NCBI RefSeq assembly: GCF_003611675.1
Contig: NZ_RAWA01000036.1
Location: 1 to 40,448 of the forward strand
Direction: 5' to 3'
DNA: 40,448 bases
From: Corallococcus sp. CA053C
Lineage (GTDB): Bacteria > Myxococcota > Myxococcia > Myxococcales > Myxococcaceae
The notes beneath the pieces were generated by a model. It was not told the origin of the DNA. It searched no databases and saw nothing but the letters and a program-made list of their open reading frames with translations. The position numbers and the translations under genes are program-made. Below are positions 25,302 to 32,733 of the stretch, piece after piece (position 1 is the first letter of the stretch; each line of letters starts with the position of its first letter).

Positions 25302-26345
25302 ATGGACCCCATCTCGTCGCGCAGCAGGACCGCCCTCCTTCCCACCACCTACCGCGACACCTCCGCTGAGTCGCCGCCGCGTCCCGCCGCGAAGCCGGCC
25401 GCCCCCGGGCGTGCTGCCAACACCGTCGACGTGTTCAGCCCGAGCACGCCTCTCCAGCGCGCGCTCGTCGACCAGGCCCGGAAGGCGAGCGCGCCCGCCC
25501 TCGTCACCATTCGCCCGCCTGCGGAAGGCCTCACGAAGGCGGATGGCGAGCAGCGTGTCTCCGCCCAAGGCTTCCTCGGGGACATCGGCCGCGGGCTGAA
25601 GGACTTCGGCGGCCGCGTGGTGGACGGCGTGGCCGGCATTGGCAAGGGCATCTACGACAGCGTGACGGGCACGCTGAAGAACACCTGGGAGATGACGGAG
25701 ACGTTCGGCAAGGGCATCGGCAACATCTTCACGGGACGGTTCGAGGAGGGCTTCGCGCAGCTCGGGCTGAGCCTCCTCAAGGCCATCCAGACGCCGACGG
25801 ACGGATTGCTGCGCCTGGGAGGAAGCATCCTCAGCGCCATCCAGACGATGCTCTACGTCGAGCCCACGAGCCGCAAGCTGACGGGCGCCGAGCTGGCGTC
25901 GCTGCACGAGGTGTACGGGGACTCCATTGACTACACGCGCATCGAAGTGAAGGAGGGCAACGCCGGCCTTCTCACGCTGGGCGGGCGCCCCTTCACCCAC
26001 GGCGACACCATCTACATCCCCGAAGGCTCCCTGCCGCTGAAGCCCGAAACGCTCGTCCACGAAGCGGCCCACGTCTGGCAGCACCAGCATGGGGGCAACG
26101 ACTACATGAGCGAGGCGCTGGTGGCGCAGTTCTTCGGTGACGGGTACAACGTCGGCAAGGCCCTCCGGCAGGGGAAGTCGTGGGAGGAAATGAATCCGGA
26201 GCAGCAGGCGGAGTTCATCGAGATGGCCTTCGCCAAGGGCTGCTTTGAAACGCATCCGGCGCCGTTCGAGCTCGACGGCAAGGACTACACCGCGCAGTTC
26301 GAGGCCGCGAAAAAGTCCCTCCGCGCCGGCCAGGGAGCACCGTGA
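25302..26345 (+). CDS. DUF4157-like putative zinc metallopeptidase (HEAAH motif)
   Basis: 347 residues, no signal peptide. The N-terminus is a flexible Pro/Ala/Ser region; then a glycine-rich amphipathic stretch (DIGRGLKDFGGRVVDGVAGIGKGIYDSVTGTLKNTW) and a C-terminal domain with IDYTRIEVKEG, THGDTIYIPEGSLPLKPETLVHEAAHVWQHQHG. HEAAH is an HExxH zinc site in the setting typical of DUF4157 proteins, which are often linked to toxins or contractile injection systems. It ends with a GTGA contact to the next lipoprotein gene, so the two are co-translated. A secreted or injected effector is plausible but unproven. Confidence 0.75.
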   Translation: MDPISSRSRTALLPTTYRDTSAESPPRPAAKPAAPGRAANTVDVFSPSTPLQRALVDQARKASAPALVTIRPPAEGLTKADGEQRVSAQGFLGDIGRGLKDFGGRVVDGVAGIGKGIYDSVTGTLKNTWEMTETFGKGIGNIFTGRFEEGFAQLGLSLLKAIQTPTDGLLRLGGSILSAIQTMLYVEPTSRKLTGAELASLHEVYGDSIDYTRIEVKEGNAGLLTLGGRPFTHGDTIYIPEGSLPLKPETLVHEAAHVWQHQHGGNDYMSEALVAQFFGDGYNVGKALRQGKSWEEMNPEQQAEFIEMAFAKGCFETHPAPFELDGKDYTAQFEAAKKSLRAGQGAP

Positions 26346-26347
26346 CC

Positions 26348-26752
26348 ATGCGCCTTCACCGATTCCTGCCGCTCGCGCTCGTCCTTCTCCAGGTGGCCTT
26401 CCTCACCGCCTGCCAGCCGCCCCTGGAGGTGACGCTCGCGTCCAACAGCGAGCGGCTTCCGGGCCCCGCCTTCGTCGTCGACGAGCCGTCCCAGGACGGA
26501 GGCGCGCCGCGGTACGACGTCATCCGCGTGCTGGCCGAGAACGGGACGCAAGTGTGGCACGTGCGCGCCCTCTCCTTCGGCGGGACGCGCGGACGCCGTG
26601 TCGTCTACGGAGAGGCGCCGGATGGCTTCGAGACGGTGCAGCCCCCACAGCCCCTGGAGGGCGGGCGGCTCTACAGCATCGGCGTCTCCGGTGAGGCGAG
26701 TGGCGCGCTGCGCTTCATCGTCGGCATGGATGGCGTCGTCCGGCCCGAGTAG
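26348..26752 (+). CDS. Small lipoprotein
   Basis: 134 residues from ATG 26348 (a GTG at 26342 overlaps the upstream stop). The lipobox is LTAC after a hydrophobic stretch. The mature part is beta-rich (YDVIRVLAENGTQVWHVRALSFG; LYSIGVSGEASGALRFIVG). It is coupled to the HEAAH-protein gene and could be its immunity, chaperone or anchoring partner; that is inference from gene order. An in-frame start six bases upstream changes little. Confidence 0.75.
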   Translation: MRLHRFLPLALVLLQVAFLTACQPPLEVTLASNSERLPGPAFVVDEPSQDGGAPRYDVIRVLAENGTQVWHVRALSFGGTRGRRVVYGEAPDGFETVQPPQPLEGGRLYSIGVSGEASGALRFIVGMDGVVRPE

Positions 26753-26784
26753 CAGCGCCAGCGGCAGGGCCCACGCAGGTGCGC

Positions 26785-27492
26785 TCAGGCTGCGCCCTTG
26801 AGCGCGGCGCAGCCGGACTCCAGCCGGCGCGCGGCGGCTTCGCAGTAGCGCTCCTCGAGCTCCACGCCCACGGCCCGGCGTCCGAGCTGCTGCGCGGCCA
26901 CCAGCGTTGCCCCGCTGCCCGCGAACGGATCCAGGACGAGGCCGCCCTTCGGGCAGGAGCGCTCGACCAGGTAGGCCAGCAGGGGCACCGGCTTCTCCGT
27001 CGGGTGCGTCCGCGACCGCGCGGGCACCGGCGGGTAGCCCGCGAGCACGGCCCCGTGGCGCTTCCCGGTGAGCGGCCGGCGCTTCGGCCCGGCCGCGTGC
27101 AGCACCACCTCGTAGTCGGGCGCGTAGCCGGCCGCGCAGTCGCCCATGCCGCCCCGGGCCTTCCACCACACGAGGGCACCCTTGATGCGCAGGTGCGCGG
27201 AGGCCGCGTCGAAGAAGTCCGGCCAGCTCTCCCAGTGGCAGAAGACGTAGGCGTGCAGGTCCGGCTTGAGCGCGTGGCCCGCCGCGGTGAGCGCCTGGCG
27301 GAAGACGCGCATGCCCTGGCGGGAGCCGTCCGCGCGGATGGCCGCGCCGCTCCTGCCCTTCGCCTCGTAGGCCATGCCGTAGGGCGGGTCGGTGAGGAGC
27401 ACGTCCACGGATTCGGACGGGAGTCCGGGAAGGACGTCGCGGCAGTCGGCGTGGAACAGGGTGATGGTGTCGGTCTGGAAGTAGGGCTTCAC
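26785..27492 (-). CDS. DNA methyltransferase (N4-cytosine/N6-adenine, beta type)
   Basis: 235 residues from GTG 27492. The catalytic DPPY lies at 35-38 (VLLTDPPYGMAYEAKG) and the SAM-binding DPFAGSGATLVAAQQLGRRAVGVELEERY near the C-terminus, preceded by HPTEKPVPLLAYL. DPPY before FxGxG is the beta-class order. No restriction endonuclease gene is adjacent, so it is probably an orphan phage methylase that protects phage DNA or alters expression. Target sequence unknown. Confidence 0.93.
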   Translation of the reverse strand: MKPYFQTDTITLFHADCRDVLPGLPSESVDVLLTDPPYGMAYEAKGRSGAAIRADGSRQGMRVFRQALTAAGHALKPDLHAYVFCHWESWPDFFDAASAHLRIKGALVWWKARGGMGDCAAGYAPDYEVVLHAAGPKRRPLTGKRHGAVLAGYPPVPARSRTHPTEKPVPLLAYLVERSCPKGGLVLDPFAGSGATLVAAQQLGRRAVGVELEERYCEAAARRLESGCAALKGAA

Positions 27493-27637
27493 TCTGGGGG
27501 CCTCGTCGGGGACGTGGCGCTGGGGTGCACCACGCGCGCGCGTGATGCACGGGGAATGCCGCCTCGTCAGACCACCCGGCACGCCCCATCCAACGGAAGC
27601 CCGATGTACACCCGCGCTGCTCGGCGGATGACGCGCC

Positions 27638-28327
27638 CTAGAAGAGAACGTCGAACGGGTCTGGTGGCTCTTCCTGCAGCTCTTCCACGTGAATCGCCCA
27701 TGGGTTTTCAGGGCGCGACTGGCACGTTCGGCCCGCACACACGGCGTAGATGACGGTGAGCCTTCTGCTCGCCTCCAGCGCCGCCACGGCTGCACGCAGA
27801 TGCCCGCCGCTCGTGCAGACGTCATCGACGAGGATGCACGGTCCTGGCGGGGGCTTGCTCGTAACTACGAGGTTCTCACGGAGGACATTCGCGTTCCGAC
27901 TGCCGCCCGCACTGCTCGCGGAAGGCTTCGGCTCCCGCCACCGAAGAATGTCGAGCACCGTCGTATGGTACGCAGTGACCTTCTGAAGCTCCTCCGCCAT
28001 GCGGAGCGCGGGGAAGCGGTTAATCGTGGCGCCCACCACGCCTTCGCTGCTCGGTAGCGGAACGATGTAAGCCGGGCCCTCCAGATGCTGCAACCACTTG
28101 GCATTCAGGTAGTCACCCGCCATGTGACCGAACCAGCGATACGCTTGATTCCGGTTGGTCATCTCTAACCGAAGCCGGTTTCTGCGCACGGGCACAGTGG
28201 CAAACCCCTTGAATTGCCGGTTGCCCTTGATTGCCTTGATGAACTTCGATGCGTTGTGGTCCTCGTTGCTCCAGGGCTCGTCGCTACGCGTGAGGTACGA
28301 GGCAAAGCAGACGAGTTTTACCGCCAT
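27638..28327 (-). CDS. Phosphoribosyltransferase-domain protein, ShosT-like
   Basis: 229 residues. The PRPP-binding loop CILVDDVCTSGGHLRAAV lies at 164-181, with the preceding beta strands in a ComF-like arrangement (YIVPLPSS near 87-94). ATG 28327 overlaps the end of the DprA-like gene by 10 bases, so both are translated from one message. In the ShosTA anti-phage system a phosphoribosyltransferase-domain toxin is paired with a DprA-like antitoxin; gene content here matches. By that model this is the toxin. A competence ComF protein is less likely because there is no zinc-finger N-terminus and the gene sits in a prophage. Confidence 0.82.
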   Translation of the reverse strand: MAVKLVCFASYLTRSDEPWSNEDHNASKFIKAIKGNRQFKGFATVPVRRNRLRLEMTNRNQAYRWFGHMAGDYLNAKWLQHLEGPAYIVPLPSSEGVVGATINRFPALRMAEELQKVTAYHTTVLDILRWREPKPSASSAGGSRNANVLRENLVVTSKPPPGPCILVDDVCTSGGHLRAAVAALEASRRLTVIYAVCAGRTCQSRPENPWAIHVEELQEEPPDPFDVLF

Positions 28328-29049
28328 GAACCGGACTCCCGGAGCGCAGAGAGCAGGTCCTCGGTGGAAGTCAGGACGCGCACGCGGGGCAACCCGATGA
28401 ACCCTTGCGGCCATGTGAGGTCGGGGTTCTCGACAACGGACTTCGCAATGAACAACCACCGGCCGAGCTTCCGACACTCCACCGCTTGGTGAAGCGTGCC
28501 GGAAGTCTCGCCTGCCTCAATGATGACAGTAGCGTCGGAGAGTGCCGCCATGACGCGGTTCCGTGCAGGGAAGTTGCCCTGATACACTCTGCTGCCCGGC
28601 GCGAACTGTGAGACCAGCAGATGCTCCCGATAAATTCGCTCCTGCAGGTGCTTGTTCTCCGCCGGGTACGCCTTTTCCAGGGGAGTGCCGATGACGGCAA
28701 CCGTGCGCCCCCCTGCTTCGAGCGCTGAGTTGTGCGCGTTGGCGTCAACGCCCTTGGCAAGCCCCGACACCACCACCACGTCAGCGGCCACCAGTTCCTT
28801 CGCGAGCCGGCGAGCCCTGGCGGCCCCCGCAGGCGACACTTGCCGCGTACCAACGATGGAGACACAGGGCCGCGTCAGAAGAGAAAGGTCACCGGCGTAG
28901 TACAGCGTCGTCCCCTCGCCTGCCGCGAAGCGCTGACGCTCTATTTCTGGGACGGCGCGCGCACCATCCAGCAGCGCCACCAGGGGAGCAGTGGCGTGAT
29001 GGGCCGGGGGGATATACGAGTTGGTCCTCGCGGTACTCGCTCTGGCCAT
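28318..29049 (-). CDS. DprA/SMF-family protein, ShosA-like
   Basis: 243 residues. The Rossmann-like SMF core shows VSIVGTRQVSPAGAARAR (63-80), VVVVSGLAKGVDANAHNSAL (91-110), LVSQFAPG, NFPARNRVMAALSDATVIIEAGETSGTLHQAV (159-190). It lacks the N-terminal SAM and C-terminal winged-helix domains of long competence DprA proteins. ATG 29049 has GGGGAAG upstream. It is the first gene of a two-gene operon with the phosphoribosyltransferase. In ShosTA the DprA-like partner is the antitoxin. Base composition is lower in GC than phage core genes, in keeping with an acquired defence cassette. Confidence 0.85.
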   Translation of the reverse strand: MARASTARTNSYIPPAHHATAPLVALLDGARAVPEIERQRFAAGEGTTLYYAGDLSLLTRPCVSIVGTRQVSPAGAARARRLAKELVAADVVVVSGLAKGVDANAHNSALEAGGRTVAVIGTPLEKAYPAENKHLQERIYREHLLVSQFAPGSRVYQGNFPARNRVMAALSDATVIIEAGETSGTLHQAVECRKLGRWLFIAKSVVENPDLTWPQGFIGLPRVRVLTSTEDLLSALRESGSWR

Positions 29050-29255
29050 GGGACTTCCCCAAACGTGGGCTACCGACCCACCATCATCCGTTAGCTCCCC
29101 ACGCCACGCGATTTCTTGCACGGTTGCCCCCGAAAGAGCGACCAGTCTCCGGTCCCACCGACGCGCCTGTCAACGTATGCACGGATTCCCAACAGCGCGA
29201 GGTAGGGGTGCCAATGGACCCGCATCAACAGACATGTAGCACCGGGACCAGAGAG

Positions 29256-29291
29256 GTGTAGCGGTTCGCTTTGAGAAGCGCACCGCTACAC
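29256..29291. terminator. Strong hairpin at the end of the decayed lysis-end copy
   Basis: A 10-bp perfect outer stem (GTGTAGCGGT/ACCGCTACAC) continues after one mismatch into a 5-bp inner stem (CGCTT/AAGCG) with loop TGAG. It lies just downstream (minus strand) of the module copy ending at 29309, matching the position of the hairpin after the intact copy at 30700. Confidence 0.7.
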
Positions 29292-29308
29292 TTGGTCGGT
29301 CGAACACG

Positions 29309-29475
29309 TCACCCGCCGAACGTCCATCGCACGCCGCGCCGGCCATCCGCCCGCTGGTTGGCCTCCGCGAAGGCGAAGAGGCCCAGGTGCTCCCGGAGCC
29401 GCGGACGGTACGCGGTGAGGGAGAAGCGCACGGGACCAGCGAGCAGCTTGGCGCTGGTAGACGCCACCAGTCGGG
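29309..29475 (-). pseudogene. Remnant copy of the lysis-end small gene
   Basis: The minus-strand frame ends LREHLGLFAFAEANQR, then RWTFGG. It is clearly homologous to the end of the small gene at 30700-30891 (LRQDLGLFAFAEANQR, then RWTFGW), with 33 identical bases in a row. Its own start is missing: the upstream sequence is the truncated rusA fragment in another frame. Confidence 0.7.
29316..29400 (-). repeat. Diverged direct repeat, copy 1
   Basis: About 85 bp matching 30707-30794 with small differences; it includes a run of 33 identical bases. It covers the C-terminal coding part of the LGLFAFAEANQR module. Confidence 0.9.
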
Positions 29476-29622
29476 CTACAGCCGCCTGTAGGCCAGGGCC
29501 TCGCCGGAGGGCACCAGCCCGCGCCCCCGGGACGGCGTCCAGTACGCGTTCGCGCTGGGCGGGTACGGCAGCACCAGCCGCACCTCGCACCGCCCGGAGT
29601 CTCCGCCTGCCGCGTTGTCCAT
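29476..29622 (-). pseudogene. Truncated rusA-like Holliday junction resolvase
   Basis: A 48-codon reading frame from ATG 29622 contains VRLVLPYPPSANAYWTPSRG and GEALAYRRL, the N-terminal signature of RusA family endonucleases (LPxPPSxNxYW). It stops where a functional protein would continue for about 90 residues with the DLDN active site. The following sequence belongs to a different gene family, so a deletion has fused two partial genes. The start-associated 12-bp element lies 8 bp before the ATG, so it was once a normal core gene. Confidence 0.6.
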
Positions 29623-29630
29623 GCTCGGAC

Positions 29631-29642
29631 AGAAGGGGCGGC
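29631..29642 (-). promoter_or_regulatory. Late start-associated element (before the rusA remnant)
   Basis: GCCGCCCCTTCT on the minus strand, exactly 8 nt before ATG 29622; spacer GTCCGAGC. It remains although the gene is truncated. Confidence 0.8.
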
Positions 29643-29800
29643 GCCCCGGCGTGCATCGCATCCGCCACCCCGAGGCGGCAAGCATTCCTTTCTGCCGATG
29701 GCGACGCGCGCCCTGGTGACCTCGCCGTGCTTTTGCGGGCGTCGAGATGCCCCTATACCGTCGCTCAGGTTGGCGGCGACCCGCCTTGGAGATAAGGGTT

Positions 29801-30625
29801 ATGACGGACTATCTGGGGCTCGTCCTCACGCTCGCAGCAACGATCCTCGGCGTCATCAGCGCAGAGTACGACAAAGAGCTCCGGAAGTTTCGCCGGATAT
29901 CGATTTGGACATGGGCGCTTTGCGCCTTCGCTCTTGCGGGCACCATCATCTCGGCGATAACCATCTACAGTGGCAACGAAGAAAAGCGTGCAACCGCCTT
30001 GCGCCAGGAAAACATGAAGCTTCACGCGCTGGGGCGAATCGAAGCGGCGACCGCCATGCTAGTCGAATCCGCCCGCCAGCTCGGAATTGAGAAAATGCCT
30101 GTCGCGCCGCGCACGAGATATGGCTTTGGGCGAGCACTCTTAACATCAGAGCTGGACATAATCTGCGACGTGGATCTTCGGGACAAATTCATCATACCAA
30201 CCAACGATCGCACGAACGCCGACATTGTCCAGACTGCGGCAAAGATGGCAGCCGCGAGACTTGAAACAGCACTGACCCGTTACACACCACATCTCGACCC
30301 GGAAACCGTTGCGCTCGTTGAGGCCTTGCTAGACGGACCACTGGCAACACCGCTGACGCATTTAGACGAACAGGTGGCTCAGGACACCGAATTCAAGGGC
30401 AAGACATACAAGGTCAATTTTAGATTTTGCCTCAACGAGCTTGAACAAAGAGAACGTCCCGAGTGGAAATTTGGTGTCGCCAAATCCGTCATTGAATTGG
30501 AGGATCACCTTAAGAGGTTGATGGCTCCACTCGAAGCAAAGCACGGCCTATCCGAGTCGAGCATGGGCGCACAATTGAAGCGGAGCGGCTGGACTGATGA
30601 CGCAGGCACGCCTATCACGCCCTGA
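29801..30625 (+). CDS. Low-GC membrane protein, inserted accessory gene
   Basis: 274 residues with two N-terminal membrane helices (about 5-24 and 35-56) and a C-terminal soluble domain of 200 residues (DIICDVDLRDKFIIPTNDRTNA; YKVNFRFCLNELEQ). GC content is visibly lower than the flanks and the gene runs opposite to the surrounding lysis genes. ATG 29801 is preferred over an in-frame ATG 54 bp upstream. The layout of two membrane helices plus a cytoplasmic domain resembles phage exclusion and abortive-infection effectors, but no known family is recognised. Confidence 0.82.
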   Translation: MTDYLGLVLTLAATILGVISAEYDKELRKFRRISIWTWALCAFALAGTIISAITIYSGNEEKRATALRQENMKLHALGRIEAATAMLVESARQLGIEKMPVAPRTRYGFGRALLTSELDIICDVDLRDKFIIPTNDRTNADIVQTAAKMAAARLETALTRYTPHLDPETVALVEALLDGPLATPLTHLDEQVAQDTEFKGKTYKVNFRFCLNELEQRERPEWKFGVAKSVIELEDHLKRLMAPLEAKHGLSESSMGAQLKRSGWTDDAGTPITP

Positions 30626-30660
30626 CGACTAGCAGGTCGGCTAGAGTCGGTGAGGGCGGG

Positions 30661-30692
30661 CGGCCCACTCCTGTCCATCCAGGAGTGGGCCG
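30661..30692. terminator. Bidirectional hairpin ending the lysis cassette
   Basis: A perfect 13-bp stem (CGGCCCACTCCTG and complement) with 6-nt loop TCCATC. It lies 7 bp past the stop of the minus-strand gene at 30700 and 35 bp past the stop of the converging low-GC gene. Confidence 0.75.
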
Positions 30693-30699
30693 TGGTGCT

Positions 30700-30891
30700 T
30701 CACCAGCCGAACGTCCACCGCGCGCCCACGCCGGCCATCCGCTCGCGCTGGTTGGCCTCCGCGAAGGCGAAGAGGCCCAAGTCCTGCCGGAGCCTCGCCC
30801 CACCCTCAAGGCGCGCGTACGCGCCCGAGAGGGAGGAGACGCCGGCAGACGCCTCCAGGTAGCCGGTGCGGACCGGCACGTCACGCAGCAC
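30700..30891 (-). CDS. Small phage protein at the end of the lysis cassette
   Basis: 63 residues from GTG 30891: VPVRTGYLEASAGVSSLSG, then ARLRQDLGLFAFAEANQR and RWTFGW. Alternating hydrophobic residues and a terminal aromatic resemble an outer-membrane beta-strand signal, though the protein is too short to be a barrel. It begins 20 bases after the holin-like stop and has no clear ribosome-binding site, so it may be translated by coupling. A second, decayed copy lies at 29309. Confidence 0.55.
   Translation of the reverse strand: MLRDVPVRTGYLEASAGVSSLSGAYARLEGGARLRQDLGLFAFAEANQRERMAGVGARWTFGW
30707..30794 (-). repeat. Diverged direct repeat, copy 2
   Basis: Matches 29316-29400; see that copy. 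This one is within an intact reading frame. Confidence 0.9.
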
Positions 30892-30911
30892 CCGCGACAG
30901 CCCCGCGGCAA

Positions 30912-31544
30912 CTACTGCGCGCGGGGCGTCGTAGGGACCGCCGTGGCCGGGGCCAGCGCCGCCGTGCTGCCGATGGCGCCCAGCGACTGCGCGGCGGAGA
31001 CGAACTCCTCCGTGAAGCCGACGACGGGCGCCGTCTTGCTCGCCTTCATCCGGTCCACGGCCGCCTCGATGAGCCCGCCCAGGAAGGTGCCGATGCTGCC
31101 GGCGGTGAGCGACAGCACCTCCTGCAGCTCCTTCATCCCATGCTCCCCCAGGCTCTCCTTGAGTTGGGCCAGGGCTTCGGCCTTGAGCTTCGCCAGCTCG
31201 GCGGCCGAGAGGATGCCATCGGCGACGGCCTCCTCCAGCTTCGGACGCATCGTCACTTCCAGCTCACGGACGATGGCCTCCGTCACCATGGAGGCGCGGG
31301 CCCCCACCTGGGCCAGCTTCGAGTCAGCCGCCTGGGCATTCAGCTTCTTCGTGAGCGCGAGGAGCGCGGCGGCAATGAGGCCCGCCAGCGCGGTGGCCAC
31401 GACGGGGACGACGGCGACGCCCGCCGCCACCAGCACGGACTGGATGCTCGGCTCCGCGCTGGTGCCGGTGGACGCCTGGGCCAGGGCCACGGGCGCGGTG
31501 AGGACGACCGCGAGGATGGCGGTCAGGGTGAGGGACTTCTTCAT
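30912..31544 (-). CDS. Holin-like protein with signal-anchor and membrane helix
   Basis: 210 residues. A signal-like N-terminus (MKKSLTLTAILAVVLTAPVALAQA) is followed by one strong membrane helix (SVLVAAGVAVVPVVATALAGLIAAALLALT, about 38-67) and a long helical domain (KLEEAVADGILSAAELAKLKAEALAQLKESLG). This resembles LLH-type phage holins with a long C-terminal helix. It lies downstream of the NlpC/P60 lysin on the same strand, as a holin would. AGGAG precedes ATG 31544; the 12-bp element lies 35 bp upstream, directly after the preceding stop. Confidence 0.7.
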   Translation of the reverse strand: MKKSLTLTAILAVVLTAPVALAQASTGTSAEPSIQSVLVAAGVAVVPVVATALAGLIAAALLALTKKLNAQAADSKLAQVGARASMVTEAIVRELEVTMRPKLEEAVADGILSAAELAKLKAEALAQLKESLGEHGMKELQEVLSLTAGSIGTFLGGLIEAAVDRMKASKTAPVVGFTEEFVSAAQSLGAIGSTAALAPATAVPTTPRAQ

Positions 31545-31579
31545 GGTGCTGCTCCTGATGGGGTTGAGCTGCACCACGA

Positions 31580-31591
31580 AGAAGGGGCGCC
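31580..31591 (-). promoter_or_regulatory. Late start-associated element (before the holin-like gene)
   Basis: GGCGCCCCTTCT on the minus strand, touching the stop codon of the upstream gene, 35 nt before ATG 31544. It is followed by TGGTGCAGCTC, also present after the element at 32172. Confidence 0.8.
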
Positions 31592-32131
31592 TCACACGCG
31601 GGGCGGCCAGAACCAGGTGCCGGGCTTGTCCGGCCCACCGAAGGGCACCGTGCCGCGCCAGATGTGCTCGCCGCCGTGCCCGCCGGCCGCGTCGAAGTTG
31701 TCGCTCGGCCCGTCGCCCAGGACCTGGATGTTCGGCGTCATCGGGTCCGGCGCCCGCAGGGACACGACGATGCCGGGCCGCACCTCGCCCTTCCGGGTGC
31801 CGCCCTCGTCGCCGAGGCAGTAGAGGACGATGCGACCGGGGCTGGGCTTCTGGGCCGGCATCGACAACGGCTGGCCCGGGGGAACCACGGACGCGACCGG
31901 GGTGTTGATCGCCTGGGCGACCGCGAGCCACGCGGCGCGCACCAGCATCGGGCACTTCTCGAACGGGGGCAGCTCGGCGCCCGTCACGGCGGAGCGCCCG
32001 CCGGTGACGCCGCAGTAGACGATGTAGAACAAAGCGGCGCGTGCGATCTCGTAGGGGCTAGCCAGTGCCAGCGACTTCTCGGCGGTGGCCAGGACTTCGG
32101 GGGGCGGGCTGTACGGGGTGGCGGTGGTCAT
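31592..32131 (-). CDS. Phage late protein of unknown function (lysis cassette)
   Basis: 179 residues. ALASPYEIARAALFYIVYCGVTGGRSAVTGAELPPF, PGRIVLYCLGDEG, RPGIVVSLRAPDP and GGEHIWRGTVPFGGPDKPGTWFWPP are its main features; it looks like an alpha N-terminal half and a beta-rich C-terminal half. It lies between lysin and holin genes. AGGAG precedes ATG 32131. Not recognised; it might be a tail-fibre-associated or lysis-accessory protein. Confidence 0.75.
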   Translation of the reverse strand: MTTATPYSPPPEVLATAEKSLALASPYEIARAALFYIVYCGVTGGRSAVTGAELPPFEKCPMLVRAAWLAVAQAINTPVASVVPPGQPLSMPAQKPSPGRIVLYCLGDEGGTRKGEVRPGIVVSLRAPDPMTPNIQVLGDGPSDNFDAAGGHGGEHIWRGTVPFGGPDKPGTWFWPPRV

Positions 32132-32171
32132 GCGGTGCTTCTCCTGGTGCGGCGGGTGAGCTGCACCAGGA

Positions 32172-32183
32172 GGAAGGGGCGGC
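32172..32183 (-). promoter_or_regulatory. Late start-associated element (before the 31592-32131 gene)
   Basis: GCCGCCCCTTCC on the minus strand (one difference from the core), just after the lysin stop and 40 nt before ATG 32131. Confidence 0.75.
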
Positions 32184-32190
32184 GGCCGCG

Positions 32191-32676
32191 TCAGGAGACG
32201 AACGGCAGCCGCCGGAAGCCCAGGACGTCCGCCCGGTACGTGATGCGGGCGAAGGCCTTCACCTTGGCATCGGCGCGCGCCGCATCCTCCAGCGTGCGTG
32301 TCGTGCTGCCGCCGCCGGAGGCGCCCACCACCACGCCCGCGCCCACGTACACCATGACGTGGTCCGGGTCGGGGCGCGTCACCGGCCGCCCCTGCAGCAT
32401 CGTGTGGCCAGCGCGCCCGTACAGCACGAGGTCCCCGGCGAGCAGTTCCGCCTCGCTCGCCACCGGCCGGCACTCGTCCCACAGGCGGTCGGTGTTGTGG
32501 GTCGCGCGCCAGTCGGGCCCGCCCACCTGGTGCAGGCACCACGTCACCAGCCCGGAGCAGTCGAAGAGCTGGGCGCCGTTCGCTGCGCGCTCTCCCTTCG
32601 CGCCCCAGCGGTAGGGCGCGTGCATCTGCGCGAGGACGAGGGAGAGGAAGGCGGCACGCTGCGAGGTGATGGGCAC
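32191..32676 (-). CDS. NlpC/P60 family peptidase, probable endolysin
   Basis: 161 residues. The catalytic Cys is C40 in LFDCSGLVTWCL and the His is H106 in PDHVMVYVG; the fold-start MHAPYRWGAKG is also typical. NlpC/P60 enzymes cut peptide cross-bridges of peptidoglycan. With no signal peptide it needs a holin for release, in line with the neighbouring holin-like gene. The start is GTG 32676 with GGAG upstream; the 12-bp element lies 33 bp before the start. Confidence 0.9.
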   Translation of the reverse strand: MPITSQRAAFLSLVLAQMHAPYRWGAKGERAANGAQLFDCSGLVTWCLHQVGGPDWRATHNTDRLWDECRPVASEAELLAGDLVLYGRAGHTMLQGRPVTRPDPDHVMVYVGAGVVVGASGGGSTTRTLEDAARADAKVKAFARITYRADVLGFRRLPFVS

Positions 32677-32709
32677 GGCGGTCTCCGGGGACTGCGAGGT
32701 GTTCCCCGG

Positions 32710-32721
32710 AGAAGGGGCGCC
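32710..32721 (-). promoter_or_regulatory. Late start-associated element (before the lysin gene)
   Basis: GGCGCCCCTTCT on the minus strand, 33 nt before GTG 32676. It lies between the lysin and the inserted ParE-like gene. Confidence 0.8.
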
Positions 32722-32733
32722 GCTCAGCGGGCG

